Below, piece after piece: positions 35,236-42,842 of a DNA stretch of 64,000 bases (the stretch's first letter is position 1; each line of letters begins with the position of its first letter). The translations under genes and the position numbers were made by a program. Origin of the DNA: Bittarella massiliensis (ex Durand et al. 2017) (GTDB lineage: Bacteria > Bacillota > Clostridia > Oscillospirales > Ruminococcaceae); contig NZ_JABFCL010000005.1 of NCBI RefSeq assembly GCF_017566145.1, positions 106,225-170,224 on the forward strand. Reading direction: 5' to 3'. Under the pieces are notes generated by a model, which ran no database searches, was not told the origin of the DNA, and was given only the letters and a program-made list of their open reading frames with translations.

Positions 35236-36342
35236 ATGAAAACCATGAAGAAATGGATGGCATCACTGTTGGCGCTGAGCGTTCTCGCAGGGTTGACGAT
35301 GACCGGCTGCGGGGAGAAAAAAGAGGCGGGGAACGAGGGTTCCAGCCAGCAAAAGCACATTGAGAGCATCTGCTATGTCACCGCCAACCTGGGCGATAAG
35401 TCCATGTCCGACATTGCCAACGAGGGGTTGGTAAAGGCGGGCAAGGAGTTTGGCCTGACCTACAAGACCATCGAGTACGGCACCGACAAGGCAAAGATCG
35501 AGCCCAGTATCCTCGACGCCGCCGAGAACTACGACCTGGTGTTCCTCTCCGGCAGCGAGCGGCTGGAATACGTGCAGAAGCACGCCGCCGAGTTCCCCGA
35601 CGTCAAGTTTGTAGCCTTTGACGTCGACCCCAGCAAGGTGCCCGAACACCCCAACGTCTACTGCATCACCTACGCCCAGAACGAGGGCGATTTCCTGGCG
35701 GCGGCCCTGGCCCAGAAGATGTCTTCAAACGGGGTCATCGGCTGGGTGGGCGGCCGGGAGGACACGGTCATCAACGACTTTTTGGTGGGCTACATCGAGG
35801 GCAGCAAGCACGCCAGCCCCACCGGCAAGGTCGCCATCTCCTTTGTGGGCGACTTCTCCAACGCCCCCAAGGCCAAAGAACTGGCCCTGTTGCAGATCGA
35901 GCAGAGCGGCGCCAACATCATCCACCAGGTGGCCGGCGGCGCCGGACTGGGGGTGTTTGAGGCCCTGAGCACCAAAGAGGGGACCTGGGGCATCGGCGTG
36001 GATGCCGACCAGCGCAACTTCTTTATTGAGAGCAAGCCCGAGATCGCCGATCTGATTCTGGTCTCCATGCAAAAGCGCAACGACGTGGCCATCTACGACC
36101 TGACCAAGATGACCATGAACGGCGAGACCGAGATGTACGGAACCAACGAGACCTGGGGCATTGCCCGGGGGGCCATCGGCCTCTCCGAAAACGACTTCTA
36201 CAAGCAAAACACCCCCCAAGAGGTACAGGACTACATCACCCAGTGCAAAGAGGGGATCACCGGCGGCTCCATCAAGGTCAAAAGCGCCTTTGGCCTGGAG
36301 CAGGAAGTCATCAACACCATGAAAAACGAGGTCAAGGCCTAG
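35236..36342 (+). CDS. BMP/PnrA-family substrate-binding lipoprotein
   Basis: 368 aa, ATG at 35236 behind GGGGAGG. Signal peptide with lipobox ending GLTMTGC (Cys 25). BMP fold: YVTANLGDKSMSDIANEGLV, YDLVFLSGSERLEYVQKHA, FPDVKFVAFDVDPS, NEGDFLAAALAQKMSSNGVI, GWVGGREDTVINDFLVGYIE and GIGVDADQRNFF. This family (BmpA, PnrA, Med) binds nucleosides for ABC uptake. No ABC permease or ATPase is adjacent, so the partner is elsewhere or it works as a sensor. Own promoter and terminator. Confidence 0.93.
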   Translation: MKTMKKWMASLLALSVLAGLTMTGCGEKKEAGNEGSSQQKHIESICYVTANLGDKSMSDIANEGLVKAGKEFGLTYKTIEYGTDKAKIEPSILDAAENYDLVFLSGSERLEYVQKHAAEFPDVKFVAFDVDPSKVPEHPNVYCITYAQNEGDFLAAALAQKMSSNGVIGWVGGREDTVINDFLVGYIEGSKHASPTGKVAISFVGDFSNAPKAKELALLQIEQSGANIIHQVAGGAGLGVFEALSTKEGTWGIGVDADQRNFFIESKPEIADLILVSMQKRNDVAIYDLTKMTMNGETEMYGTNETWGIARGAIGLSENDFYKQNTPQEVQDYITQCKEGITGGSIKVKSAFGLEQEVINTMKNEVKA

Positions 36343-36389
36343 CGGCTTGCCCCTCTCTCCCATTTTGAAAACCTCTCATTTCCAAGCGA

Positions 36390-36431
36390 ACCGGCGTCCG
36401 GCAGCCAGTGGCCAGACGCCGGTCTGCTTTT
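36390..36431 (+). terminator. Terminator of the BMP gene
   Basis: Stem ACCGGCGTC / GACGCCGGT with internal GG/CC, 36390-36423, then CTGCTTTTG. Confidence 0.7.
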
Positions 36432-36440
36432 GCCAGATAT

Positions 36441-36469
36441 TTGACATTTGCCGGGACAGGGGCTACAAT
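36441..36469 (+). promoter_or_regulatory. Promoter of the 115-aa membrane protein gene
   Basis: TTGACA (36441-36446), 17-nt spacer, TACAAT (36464-36469). Confidence 0.8.
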
Positions 36470-36506
36470 CGGGGAAAACCGGTGCGCCCGGCGGGGAGAA
36501 AGGGGA

Positions 36507-36854
36507 ATGGAAATGGGCGTCTTCTATCGATTCTGCCTCGCCGTGTCGGTCGGGGTCATACTGGGCTTTTTGGGTGGGGCGATCAAGGCCCTCTGCCGCA
36601 AAAAGGACTATTCCCAGCAGCAGGTGGCGCAGACCCGAAAGGCCCTGGCACGGGCGGCCCGGGTGGCCAAATACCTCACCTTCCTCGGGCTGCTTCTGGG
36701 GTTTATCTGGTGCGTTTACTTTTTGGTGCTGGGGGCCTTGTCCCCCGGGCAGGCCGAGTACGCCAACAACATGTCAGAACTGATTGTCGCCGTCCTCACA
36801 GTGGTCTCCATCGTCTTTGCCTTTCTCGAGTTTCTCAAACACACCGACGGCTGA
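36507..36854 (+). CDS. Small membrane protein of unknown function (115 aa)
   Basis: 115 aa from ATG at 36507, preceded by AGAAAGGGG. Three hydrophobic segments: FCLAVSVGVILGFLGGAI, AKYLTFLGLLLGFIWCVYFL and ELIVAVLTVVSIVFAFLEFL, with a basic loop KALCRKKDYSQQQVAQTRKA between the first two. No known domain is recognised. Good promoter, RBS and terminator support a real, independently expressed gene. Confidence 0.75.
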   Translation: MEMGVFYRFCLAVSVGVILGFLGGAIKALCRKKDYSQQQVAQTRKALARAARVAKYLTFLGLLLGFIWCVYFLVLGALSPGQAEYANNMSELIVAVLTVVSIVFAFLEFLKHTDG

Positions 36855-36874
36855 ACGGCCGCAGGTAAAAAAGG

Positions 36875-36902
36875 AAAAGCCGCCCGCATGGGCGGCTTTT
36901 TT
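36875..36902 (+). terminator. Terminator of the 115-aa membrane protein gene
   Basis: Perfect 11-bp stem AAAAGCCGCCC / GGGCGGCTTTT, GCAT loop, T6. Confidence 0.92.
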
Positions 36903-36903
36903 G

Positions 36904-37243
36904 CCCCGTCACGGCGGGGGCGGCGGGTCCTTCGCCGGCAGGCTGCCCAGGGCGTATTCGACGGCCTGCGGGGGAGGGGACCGAGGGAGCCGCCGGTGCG
37001 CTTTTAGGGGGGCAAGACCGCTTTTCTCCCCCCGGTGCACAGGGCGCTAATAGCGCAACTCGCTCTGCCAATAAAGGCCGCTTTTCACAGGCGGTTTGGG
37101 CAGGTGCTTCAGTCCACTGGTGAAAGAACACAAGAAATGGGCGCTCCGGCGATTTGGTCACAAAAAAGTGGAGACGCGCCTTGCAGTTTATCTCTCCTCC
37201 CCGCCGCCCATACTAAGGGAAAAAACAGGGGAGGCGTTTTTTT
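36904..37243. other. 340-nt stretch without a recognised gene
   Basis: No convincing coding frame on either strand. It holds short hairpins (GGGGGG/CCCCCC near 37009-37040; GCGCTA/TAGCGC near 37047-37060) and the RBS AGGGGAGG of the downstream PBP gene. No clear promoter. Confidence 0.4.
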
Positions 37244-38857
37244 ATGCGCCGTGCAAGGGAGAAGCGAACCAAACTGCAAAAGCGCATCCGGGTGGTGGCC
37301 CTGGTGCTGGCGGCCGTGTCGGCGCTGCTGGGGGGGCGCATCTATGCCCTGGGCCGGGACGAGGAGATCGTCTCGGCCGCCCGCAGCCAATCCACCCGGC
37401 GGGTGGTCATCGCCCAGAACCGGGGAACCATCTTTGACTGCAACCTGCAGCGGCTCACCAACGCCGAGACCGGCTACAAGCTGGTGGTGACCAAGAACTT
37501 CGGCCAGGTCAAGACCATCCTGTCAAAAATTGTCCCCGAAGACCGGGACTACGCCCTGGAGATGGCGGCCAAGGGAAAGATCTTTTCAGTCGGCCTCACC
37601 GGGCCGATCCACTTTTCCGGCGGCTACACTGCGGCCTACCAAAAGCCGGTGGGGGAGGGGCAGCTGGCCCCCCACATCATCGGCTACACCGATGAAAGCG
37701 GCGGGGTGGTGGGGCTGCAAAAGGCCCTCAACGACCAGTTGGAGGAGCTGGGCGGCGAGCGCTCTCTCTCCTTTGGGGTGGACGCCACCGGCTCCCCCCT
37801 TCTCTCGGGGGAAATCACCGGCGAGTCCGACCCCGACCTCAACCGCGGTCCGGTGCTGACGCTGGACAGCCGCGTCCAGTCCCTCTGCGAGGAGGTGGGG
37901 GGCCGCTCGATCGAGTCGGGGGCCATCGTGGTTCTCGACAGCGCCTCGGGCGAGATTCGGGGCTGCGCCAGCTTCCCCACCTACGACCCGGGCAACGTGG
38001 CCGCCAGCCTGAGCGCCCCCCACTCCCCCCTGGTGAACAAGGCCTTTGAGGCCTACGCCGTGGGCTCGACCTTCAAGCTGGTCACCGCCTCCGCCGCCGT
38101 GGAGAGCGGCATCTCCGCCGACACCCGCTTTACCTGCGAGGGCCAGGTGACGGTGGGGGACACCATCTACCGCTGCCACAAGCTGCAGGGCCACGGCGAG
38201 CTGGACATGGCCGGGGCCATCGAGAAGTCCTGCAACTGCTATTTTGTCCAGCTCTCCCAGCAGATGGGGGACCAGTTCCTCCTCTCTCTGGCCAAGGACA
38301 TGGGATTTGGCAAAAAGACGGTCTTCTGCGACGGCCTATCCGCCGCGGCCGGCAACCTGCCCACCGCCCGGCAGCTGTTGCAGGGGGACATGGAGAACTT
38401 CTCCTTCGGCCAGGGCAAGCTGCTGGCCACCCCGGTGCAGCTGGCGGCCATGGTCAACGTCTTTGCCCAAAACGGCGTCTACCGGCAGCCCACCCTGCTG
38501 CGCGGCATCTACCAGGACGGCCAACTGCGGGCCGAAGCGCCGCCCGCCGCCCGCCAGGTGATTGCGGAGGAGACCGCCGCGGCCGTCAAGGAGGCCATGC
38601 TCCAGGTGACCGAGGAGGGCGGCACCGGCACCCGCGCCAAGGTGGAGGGGCTCTCCATCGCCGGCAAGACCGCCACCGCCCAGACCGGCGTCTTTGTGGA
38701 CGGGGAGGAGCAGCTCAACGCCTACTTCTCCGGCTTTTTCCCGGCGGAAAACCCCCGCTACACGGTGGTGGTCTTCTGCGAAAACGGCGGCGAGGGCAGC
38801 TTCGTGGCCGCCCCCATCTTCAAGGAGCTGGCCGAGGGGCTGATGGCCCTGCAATAG
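37244..38857 (+). CDS. Class B penicillin-binding protein (transpeptidase)
   Basis: 537 aa, ATG at 37244. N-terminal anchor (RVVALVLAAVSALLGGRIYAL), a dimerisation domain with GTIFDCNLQRLTN, then the transpeptidase domain: SxxK as GSTFKLV, SxN as KSCNCYFV, and the third motif GKTATAQTG, where KTG is KTA. FSFGQGKLLATPVQLA is the conserved stretch between. It cross-links peptidoglycan outside the membrane; the family includes PBP2/SpoVD/FtsI, and the length is on the short side. No PASTA domain. No partner division genes are adjacent, so a sporulation or accessory role is open. Confidence 0.9.
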   Translation: MRRAREKRTKLQKRIRVVALVLAAVSALLGGRIYALGRDEEIVSAARSQSTRRVVIAQNRGTIFDCNLQRLTNAETGYKLVVTKNFGQVKTILSKIVPEDRDYALEMAAKGKIFSVGLTGPIHFSGGYTAAYQKPVGEGQLAPHIIGYTDESGGVVGLQKALNDQLEELGGERSLSFGVDATGSPLLSGEITGESDPDLNRGPVLTLDSRVQSLCEEVGGRSIESGAIVVLDSASGEIRGCASFPTYDPGNVAASLSAPHSPLVNKAFEAYAVGSTFKLVTASAAVESGISADTRFTCEGQVTVGDTIYRCHKLQGHGELDMAGAIEKSCNCYFVQLSQQMGDQFLLSLAKDMGFGKKTVFCDGLSAAAGNLPTARQLLQGDMENFSFGQGKLLATPVQLAAMVNVFAQNGVYRQPTLLRGIYQDGQLRAEAPPAARQVIAEETAAAVKEAMLQVTEEGGTGTRAKVEGLSIAGKTATAQTGVFVDGEEQLNAYFSGFFPAENPRYTVVVFCENGGEGSFVAAPIFKELAEGLMALQ

Positions 38858-38892
38858 GACTTGCAATTTTTTGAAAAAGTTCATTTCCCCCC

Positions 38893-38923
38893 TTGACCCT
38901 CACGGTGCGTGAGGGGGTATAGT
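38893..38923 (+). promoter_or_regulatory. MerR-type promoter with 19-bp spacer and operator dyad
   Basis: TTGACC (38893-38898), 19-nt spacer, TATAGT (38918-38923). A perfect dyad CCCTCAC-GGTGC-GTGAGGG (38897-38915) lies in the spacer. The long spacer with a centred dyad is the hallmark of MerR-activated promoters, here in front of its own merR gene. Confidence 0.88.
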
Positions 38924-39013
38924 GGTCACAGAGGGCGGCGGTTCCCGCCGCCCTCTCTGCCGGCAGAACGAACATCCACCACCACCGCGAAGAGGGAGGG
39001 ATCGCAAGCTGTG

Positions 39014-39883
39014 ATGACCGTCAAACAGGTCGCCTCGCTGACCGGCGTCAGCGTGCGCACCCTGCAGTTTTACGACGAAATCGGCCTGTTCAAACCGACC
39101 GCCACCAGCGAGGCCGGCTACCGCCTCTACGACGAGGCCGCCCTGGAGACCTTGCAGCAGATCCTGTTTTTTAAGGAGCTGGACTTCACCCTGCGGGAGA
39201 TCCAGGCCATTTTGGCGGACCCCGCCCTTGACCGGGCGGCCGCCTTCGCCAAACAGCGGCAGCTCATCGAGATGAAGCGGGACCGGCTGAACGGCCTGTT
39301 GGAGCTGTTGGACAGGCTGGCAAAGGGGGAGACGTGTATGGACTTTGACAAATTTGACATGAGCGAGTACTTTTGCGTTCTGGCAAAATTCAAGGAGACC
39401 CACCTGGAGAAGATCGTCGAGCGCTTCGGCAGCGTCGACTCCTTTGACGAGATGCTCGGCGAGCTGAGAGCCCACAGCGGGGACATCGCCCCGATGGTGC
39501 TTCGGCAGTACGGCAGCATGGAGAGATACGCGGCCGCCATGAAGGAGAACTTCCAAAACTACCTGGAAAAGGGCCCGCCGGTCGAGCCCTCCCAGGTGGA
39601 TGAACTGGTCGCCCAGGGGGATGCCGTCGCCCACCGCATCCTGAACGACTTGCAGGCGGACCCCCGCTCGCCCGAGGTGCAGGCCGCCGTTGCCGAATGG
39701 GTCGCCATGGCCCAGCGCGCCAGCGGCGGCGCCGACATGGGCGAGGGGTACTGGCCCTTTCTGGCCGGGTGCTACTTGACAAACCCCGCCTACATCGAGG
39801 GCACCGACCGCCACTTTGGCAAAGAGGGGTGCGCCCGCTTCCTGGGGCTTGCCCTCCAGGCCTATCTCGAGAAAAGGGAGTAG
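39014..39883 (+). CDS. MerR-family regulator with TipAS-like ligand domain
   Basis: 289 aa from ATG at 39014; a GTG directly before (39011) fits the GAGGGAGGG RBS equally well. The N-terminal MerR domain is KQVASLTGVSVRTLQFYDEI followed by GLFKPTATSEAGYRLYDEAA, then a coiled coil FAKQRQLIEMKRDRLNGLLE. The C-terminal about 150 residues are a TipAS-like antibiotic-binding helical domain (MVLRQYGSMERYAAAMKEN ... MAQRASGGADMGEGYWPFLA). Such proteins bind peptide-type drugs and activate MDR genes. The promoter dyad shows autoregulation. Confidence 0.92.
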   Translation: MTVKQVASLTGVSVRTLQFYDEIGLFKPTATSEAGYRLYDEAALETLQQILFFKELDFTLREIQAILADPALDRAAAFAKQRQLIEMKRDRLNGLLELLDRLAKGETCMDFDKFDMSEYFCVLAKFKETHLEKIVERFGSVDSFDEMLGELRAHSGDIAPMVLRQYGSMERYAAAMKENFQNYLEKGPPVEPSQVDELVAQGDAVAHRILNDLQADPRSPEVQAAVAEWVAMAQRASGGADMGEGYWPFLAGCYLTNPAYIEGTDRHFGKEGCARFLGLALQAYLEKRE

Positions 39884-40172
39884 AGCGGCCCGGCGCAGAG
39901 AAAAGAGGGCGGGTCTCGGCAGCTGATCGCGCCGGGGCCCGCTCTCTTGGCGCCGTATAAAACCCGCCCAGAAGGGGAAACGTTCCAACAGGCGCCCTTT
40001 CCGAAAACCCCTCTGACGGATTCGGTCAAATCCGATCAGCCCCTTTCAAACGGTCAAAATCAGTCGCCCCTCTGCAGCGGCGTTTTCCCCTTGCAAGGGC
40101 GGGAAAAGGGGAGAATCGGGCAGATTTCACAAAACCAAACAATCATATACGGTCAAAAGCACAGCGATTATT
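39884..40172. other. Gene-free stretch before fruR
   Basis: It holds an imperfect hairpin after merR (AGAG-GCGGG ... CCCGC-CTCT, about 39903-39948) that may be its terminator, and three copies of a GGTCAAA motif (about 40024, 40050 and 40151). Nothing codes convincingly. Confidence 0.4.
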
Positions 40173-40214
40173 TGATTAAAAATGATTGAATGTGATTGAT
40201 ATTGGCAGTATAAT
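40173..40214 (+). promoter_or_regulatory. fruR-fruK promoter with phased TGATT repeats
   Basis: TTGAAT (40186-40191), 17-nt spacer, TATAAT (40209-40214). TGATT occurs at 40173, 40183 and 40193, exactly 10 bp apart and overlapping the -35, a likely DeoR/FruR operator. Confidence 0.7.
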
Positions 40215-40259
40215 GGGGGCACAGAGCGGGGGAAGCCCCGACAGAAGGGGAGGAATGAG

Positions 40260-41012
40260 ATGCTGATGGAAGAGCGCCACCGGGAGATTTTGCAGTGGGT
40301 GGCCCAGCGGGGCAGCGCCACGGTGGCCGAGTTGACCGCCCTGCTGGGGAGTTCTGAGTCCACCGTCCGCCGGGACCTGACCGCCCTGCACCGGATGGGC
40401 AAACTCATCAAGGTGCACGGGGGGGCCACGGCGCTGGAAAACAGCTATGTCGCCGGCGAGGACGAGGTCAGCGTCCGCCACGGGCAGAACGCGGGGGAGA
40501 AGCGGCGGATTGCCGCCTATGCCGCCGGGCTCATCGCCAGGGGCGACTTTTGCTACATCGACGCGGGCACCACCACCGAAATGCTGGTGGACGCCCTACA
40601 GGAGCGGGAGGCCGTCTACGTCACCAACGGGGTGGTGCACGCGCAAAAGCTGGCCCAAAAGGGCTGCCGCACCGTCCTCTTGGGGGGCGAGGTGCGGGCG
40701 GTGACCGACGGCATTGTCGGCGGCGAAGCCCTGGCCGCCCTGGGCCGCTACCACTTCACCAAGGGCTTTTTCGGGGCCAACGGCATTGGGCTGCAGGGGG
40801 GCTTTTCCACCCCCGACCTGCGGGAAGCCCAGGTCAAGGAGGCCGCCCTCCTGCACTGCGGCGAGGCCTTTGTGCTGGCCGACCCCAGCAAGTTCGGCAA
40901 GCTCTCCTCGGTGACCTTTGCCGGTCTGGGCGACGCCGCCATCGTCACCACCCGCCTCGGCGACCGGAGATACGCCGAAAAAACCACCGTTTGGGAGGTC
41001 GATACCCTGTGA
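40260..41012 (+). CDS. fruR: DeoR-family regulator of fructose utilisation (FruR)
   Basis: 250 aa, ATG at 40260 behind GGGGAGG (a second ATG at 40266). DeoR HTH: REILQWVAQRGSATVAELTA followed by LLGSSESTVRRDLTALHRMG. The sugar-sensing domain shows GDFCYIDAGTTTEMLVDAL and VTNGVVHAQKLAQKGCRTVL. DeoR proteins of this kind sense fructose 1-phosphate. It overlaps fruK by 4 bp (GTGA), as in the standard fruRKA operon. Confidence 0.93.
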   Translation: MLMEERHREILQWVAQRGSATVAELTALLGSSESTVRRDLTALHRMGKLIKVHGGATALENSYVAGEDEVSVRHGQNAGEKRRIAAYAAGLIARGDFCYIDAGTTTEMLVDALQEREAVYVTNGVVHAQKLAQKGCRTVLLGGEVRAVTDGIVGGEALAALGRYHFTKGFFGANGIGLQGGFSTPDLREAQVKEAALLHCGEAFVLADPSKFGKLSSVTFAGLGDAAIVTTRLGDRRYAEKTTVWEVDTL

Positions 41013-41929
41013 TTTACACCGTTACCTTTAACCCCTCGCTGGACTACACCCTCTCCCTTGAAAAGCTGGAGCTGGGCCGGGTCAACCGGGCGGCCGGCGA
41101 GACCATCGCCGCCGGGGGCAAGGGGCTCAACGTCTCGATGGTGCTGCAAAACCTGGGCTACCCCAGCACCGCCCTGGGCTTTGTCTCCGGCTTCACCGGC
41201 GACGAGATCGAGCGCCGGCTGAACGCCCGCCGCTGCGCCACCCGCTTTATTCACCTGCCCGCGGGCCTTTCCCGCATCAACGTCAAGGTCCGGGCGGAGG
41301 AGGAGAGCGAGATCAACGGCCTCGGCCCCCCGATTGGGCCCGAGGCGATGGGAGAGCTCTACGCCATCCTCGACGAGCTGGAAGAGGGCGACATCCTGGT
41401 GCTGGCCGGGAGCATCCCCGCCGCGCTGCCGGACGATGTCTATCAGAACATTCTCAAGCGGCTTCAGGGCCGGGGCATTCGCGCCGCGGTGGACGCCACC
41501 GGCGACCTTCTCTGCGAGACCCTGCCCTACCGGCCCTTCCTCATCAAGCCCAACAACCACGAGCTGGGCGAGATTTTCGGCAGGCCCCTGACGGGGGAGA
41601 AGGAGATCGCCTCCTGCGCCGAGCAGCTTCGCCGCCGGGGGGCGCAAAACGTCCTCGTCTCCCTGGCGGGGGAGGGCGCCGTCCTGGTGAGCGAGGGGGG
41701 CGTCCGCTTTCGGGCCGCCGCCCCCCAGGGCCGGGTCAAGGGCTCGGTGGGGGCGGGGGACTCGATGGTGGCCGGTTTTTTGGCCGGCTGGCTGGCGAGC
41801 GGGGGAGACGTCAGGCGCGCCTTCGCCCTGGCCGTCGGCGCGGGCAGCGCCACCGCCTTTTCCGAGACCCTTGCCACCGGGGCCGAGGCCGAGCGCCTGG
41901 CGTCCCAGGTGCAGATCAAATCGTTTTAA
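41009..41929 (+). CDS. fruK: 1-phosphofructokinase
   Basis: 306 aa from GTG at 41009 overlapping the fruR stop; GGGAGG upstream. PfkB-family signatures: VTFNPSLDYTLSLEKLELGR, AAGGKGLNVSMVLQNLGYPS, and the catalytic GSVGAGDSMVAGFLAGW near residue 247. It phosphorylates fructose 1-phosphate to fructose 1,6-bisphosphate. The next gene should be fruA (PTS EII), but only its 5' end is present. Confidence 0.95.
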   Translation: MIYTVTFNPSLDYTLSLEKLELGRVNRAAGETIAAGGKGLNVSMVLQNLGYPSTALGFVSGFTGDEIERRLNARRCATRFIHLPAGLSRINVKVRAEEESEINGLGPPIGPEAMGELYAILDELEEGDILVLAGSIPAALPDDVYQNILKRLQGRGIRAAVDATGDLLCETLPYRPFLIKPNNHELGEIFGRPLTGEKEIASCAEQLRRRGAQNVLVSLAGEGAVLVSEGGVRFRAAAPQGRVKGSVGAGDSMVAGFLAGWLASGGDVRRAFALAVGAGSATAFSETLATGAEAERLASQVQIKSF

Positions 41930-41968
41930 AGGGGGCCGCCCCCTTTTGGAGAGAGGAGTACAAGAGAG

Positions 41969-42193
41969 ATGCGAATCACCGAGTTGCTTTGCGAGCAGGG
42001 GGTTGCGCTGCACTTTCAGGCCGCCGGCAAGGCCCAGGCCGTCGACGAGCTGGTGGAGTTGATGGACCGTCTGGGGGTCCTTGCCGACAAGGCCGCCGAT
42101 AAAGCCCAAATCCTGGCCCGCGAGGAGGAGGGGACCACCGGCATCGGCGAGGGGGTGGCCATCCCCCACGCCAAGGTATGTTCCAATGGTTGA
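41969..42193 (+). pseudogene. fruA: Truncated fruA: N-terminal PTS fructose EIIA fragment
   Basis: 74 codons from ATG at 41969 (MRITELLCEQGVALHFQAAG, LVELMDRLGVLADK, EEEGTTGIGEGVAIPHAK), a normal PTS fructose-specific EIIA start. Homology ends directly after the phospho-His of AIPHAK; only VCSNG and a stop follow. A working EIIA needs about 150 residues and fruA normally continues into EIIB and EIIC. The remainder is replaced by a pentapeptide-repeat gene whose ATG (42186) lies inside the last codons. This is a deletion junction or an assembly join; the fragment cannot support fructose transport. Confidence 0.85.
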
Positions 42194-42773
42194 AAACAGC
42201 TACTTTGAAGACCGCCTTTTCGAGGGGGTGCGGCTGGAGGGGGAGACCCTGGCGGGGTGCACCTTTGCCGACTGCACCTTTGTCGGCTGCGCCGCCGAAA
42301 ATGGCCGGCTGCTGGGCTGCACCTTCTCCGGCTGCCGGTTTGAGGGGTGCCGGGTGACCAACCTGCGCAGCGAAGGGTCGGAACTGCGCGGCAGCGACTG
42401 GACCGGCTCCTCCCTGGTGGGGGTCAACTGGGGCGAACTGCTGCCCGGCGGCCGTTTCGCCGAGCCGATCGGCAGCCTGAAGGACTGCCAGCTCAAGTAC
42501 AACACCTTCACCGGGATGAGCCTGCGCCGGTTTGACTTTTCCAGCTGCGCCCTCCTGCGATCCACCTTCGGCGAGTGCGACCTCTTCGAAAGCCGTTTCT
42601 TCGGCTGCCGGCTGGAGGGGACCGAGTTTTTCAAGTGCGACCTGCGGGGGGCGGACTTCCGCGAGGCGACAGGGTACGAGATCGACGTCCTCACCAGCCG
42701 GATGAAGGGGGCCCGCTTCTCCTTCCCCGAGGCCGTCAACCTCCTCCACTCCCTGGAAGTCACCGTCGAGTGA
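42186..42773 (+). CDS. Pentapeptide-repeat protein (Qnr-like fold)
   Basis: 195 aa from ATG at 42186. Nearly the whole protein is A(D/N)LXX-type repeats with Cys/Phe at the centres: LAGCTFADCTFVGC, LLGCTFSGCRFEGC, LRGSDWTGSSLVGV, LRRFDFSSCALLRSTFGECD and FFKCDLRGADFREATGYEID, ending KGARFSFPEAVNLLHSLEVT. Such right-handed quadrilateral helices mimic DNA; some (Qnr, MfpA) protect gyrase, but most Firmicutes members have no assigned role. The body looks complete; the start has only a weak RBS within the fruA remnant, so its own upstream region may be lost. Confidence 0.85.
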   Translation: MVENSYFEDRLFEGVRLEGETLAGCTFADCTFVGCAAENGRLLGCTFSGCRFEGCRVTNLRSEGSELRGSDWTGSSLVGVNWGELLPGGRFAEPIGSLKDCQLKYNTFTGMSLRRFDFSSCALLRSTFGECDLFESRFFGCRLEGTEFFKCDLRGADFREATGYEIDVLTSRMKGARFSFPEAVNLLHSLEVTVE

Positions 42774-42788
42774 GCATCCTTGACAGAC

Positions 42789-42838
42789 AAAAGGGAGGAG
42801 CCCCCGGACAGCGCTGCCGTCCAGGGGCTCCTCCCTTC
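42789..42838. terminator. Bidirectional terminator between pentapeptide and YitT genes
   Basis: 14-bp outer stem AAGGGAGGAGCCCC / GGGGCTCCTCCCTT, with an inner GGAC/GTCC stem, followed by CCTTTTTA. Confidence 0.85.
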
Positions 42839-42842
42839 CTTT

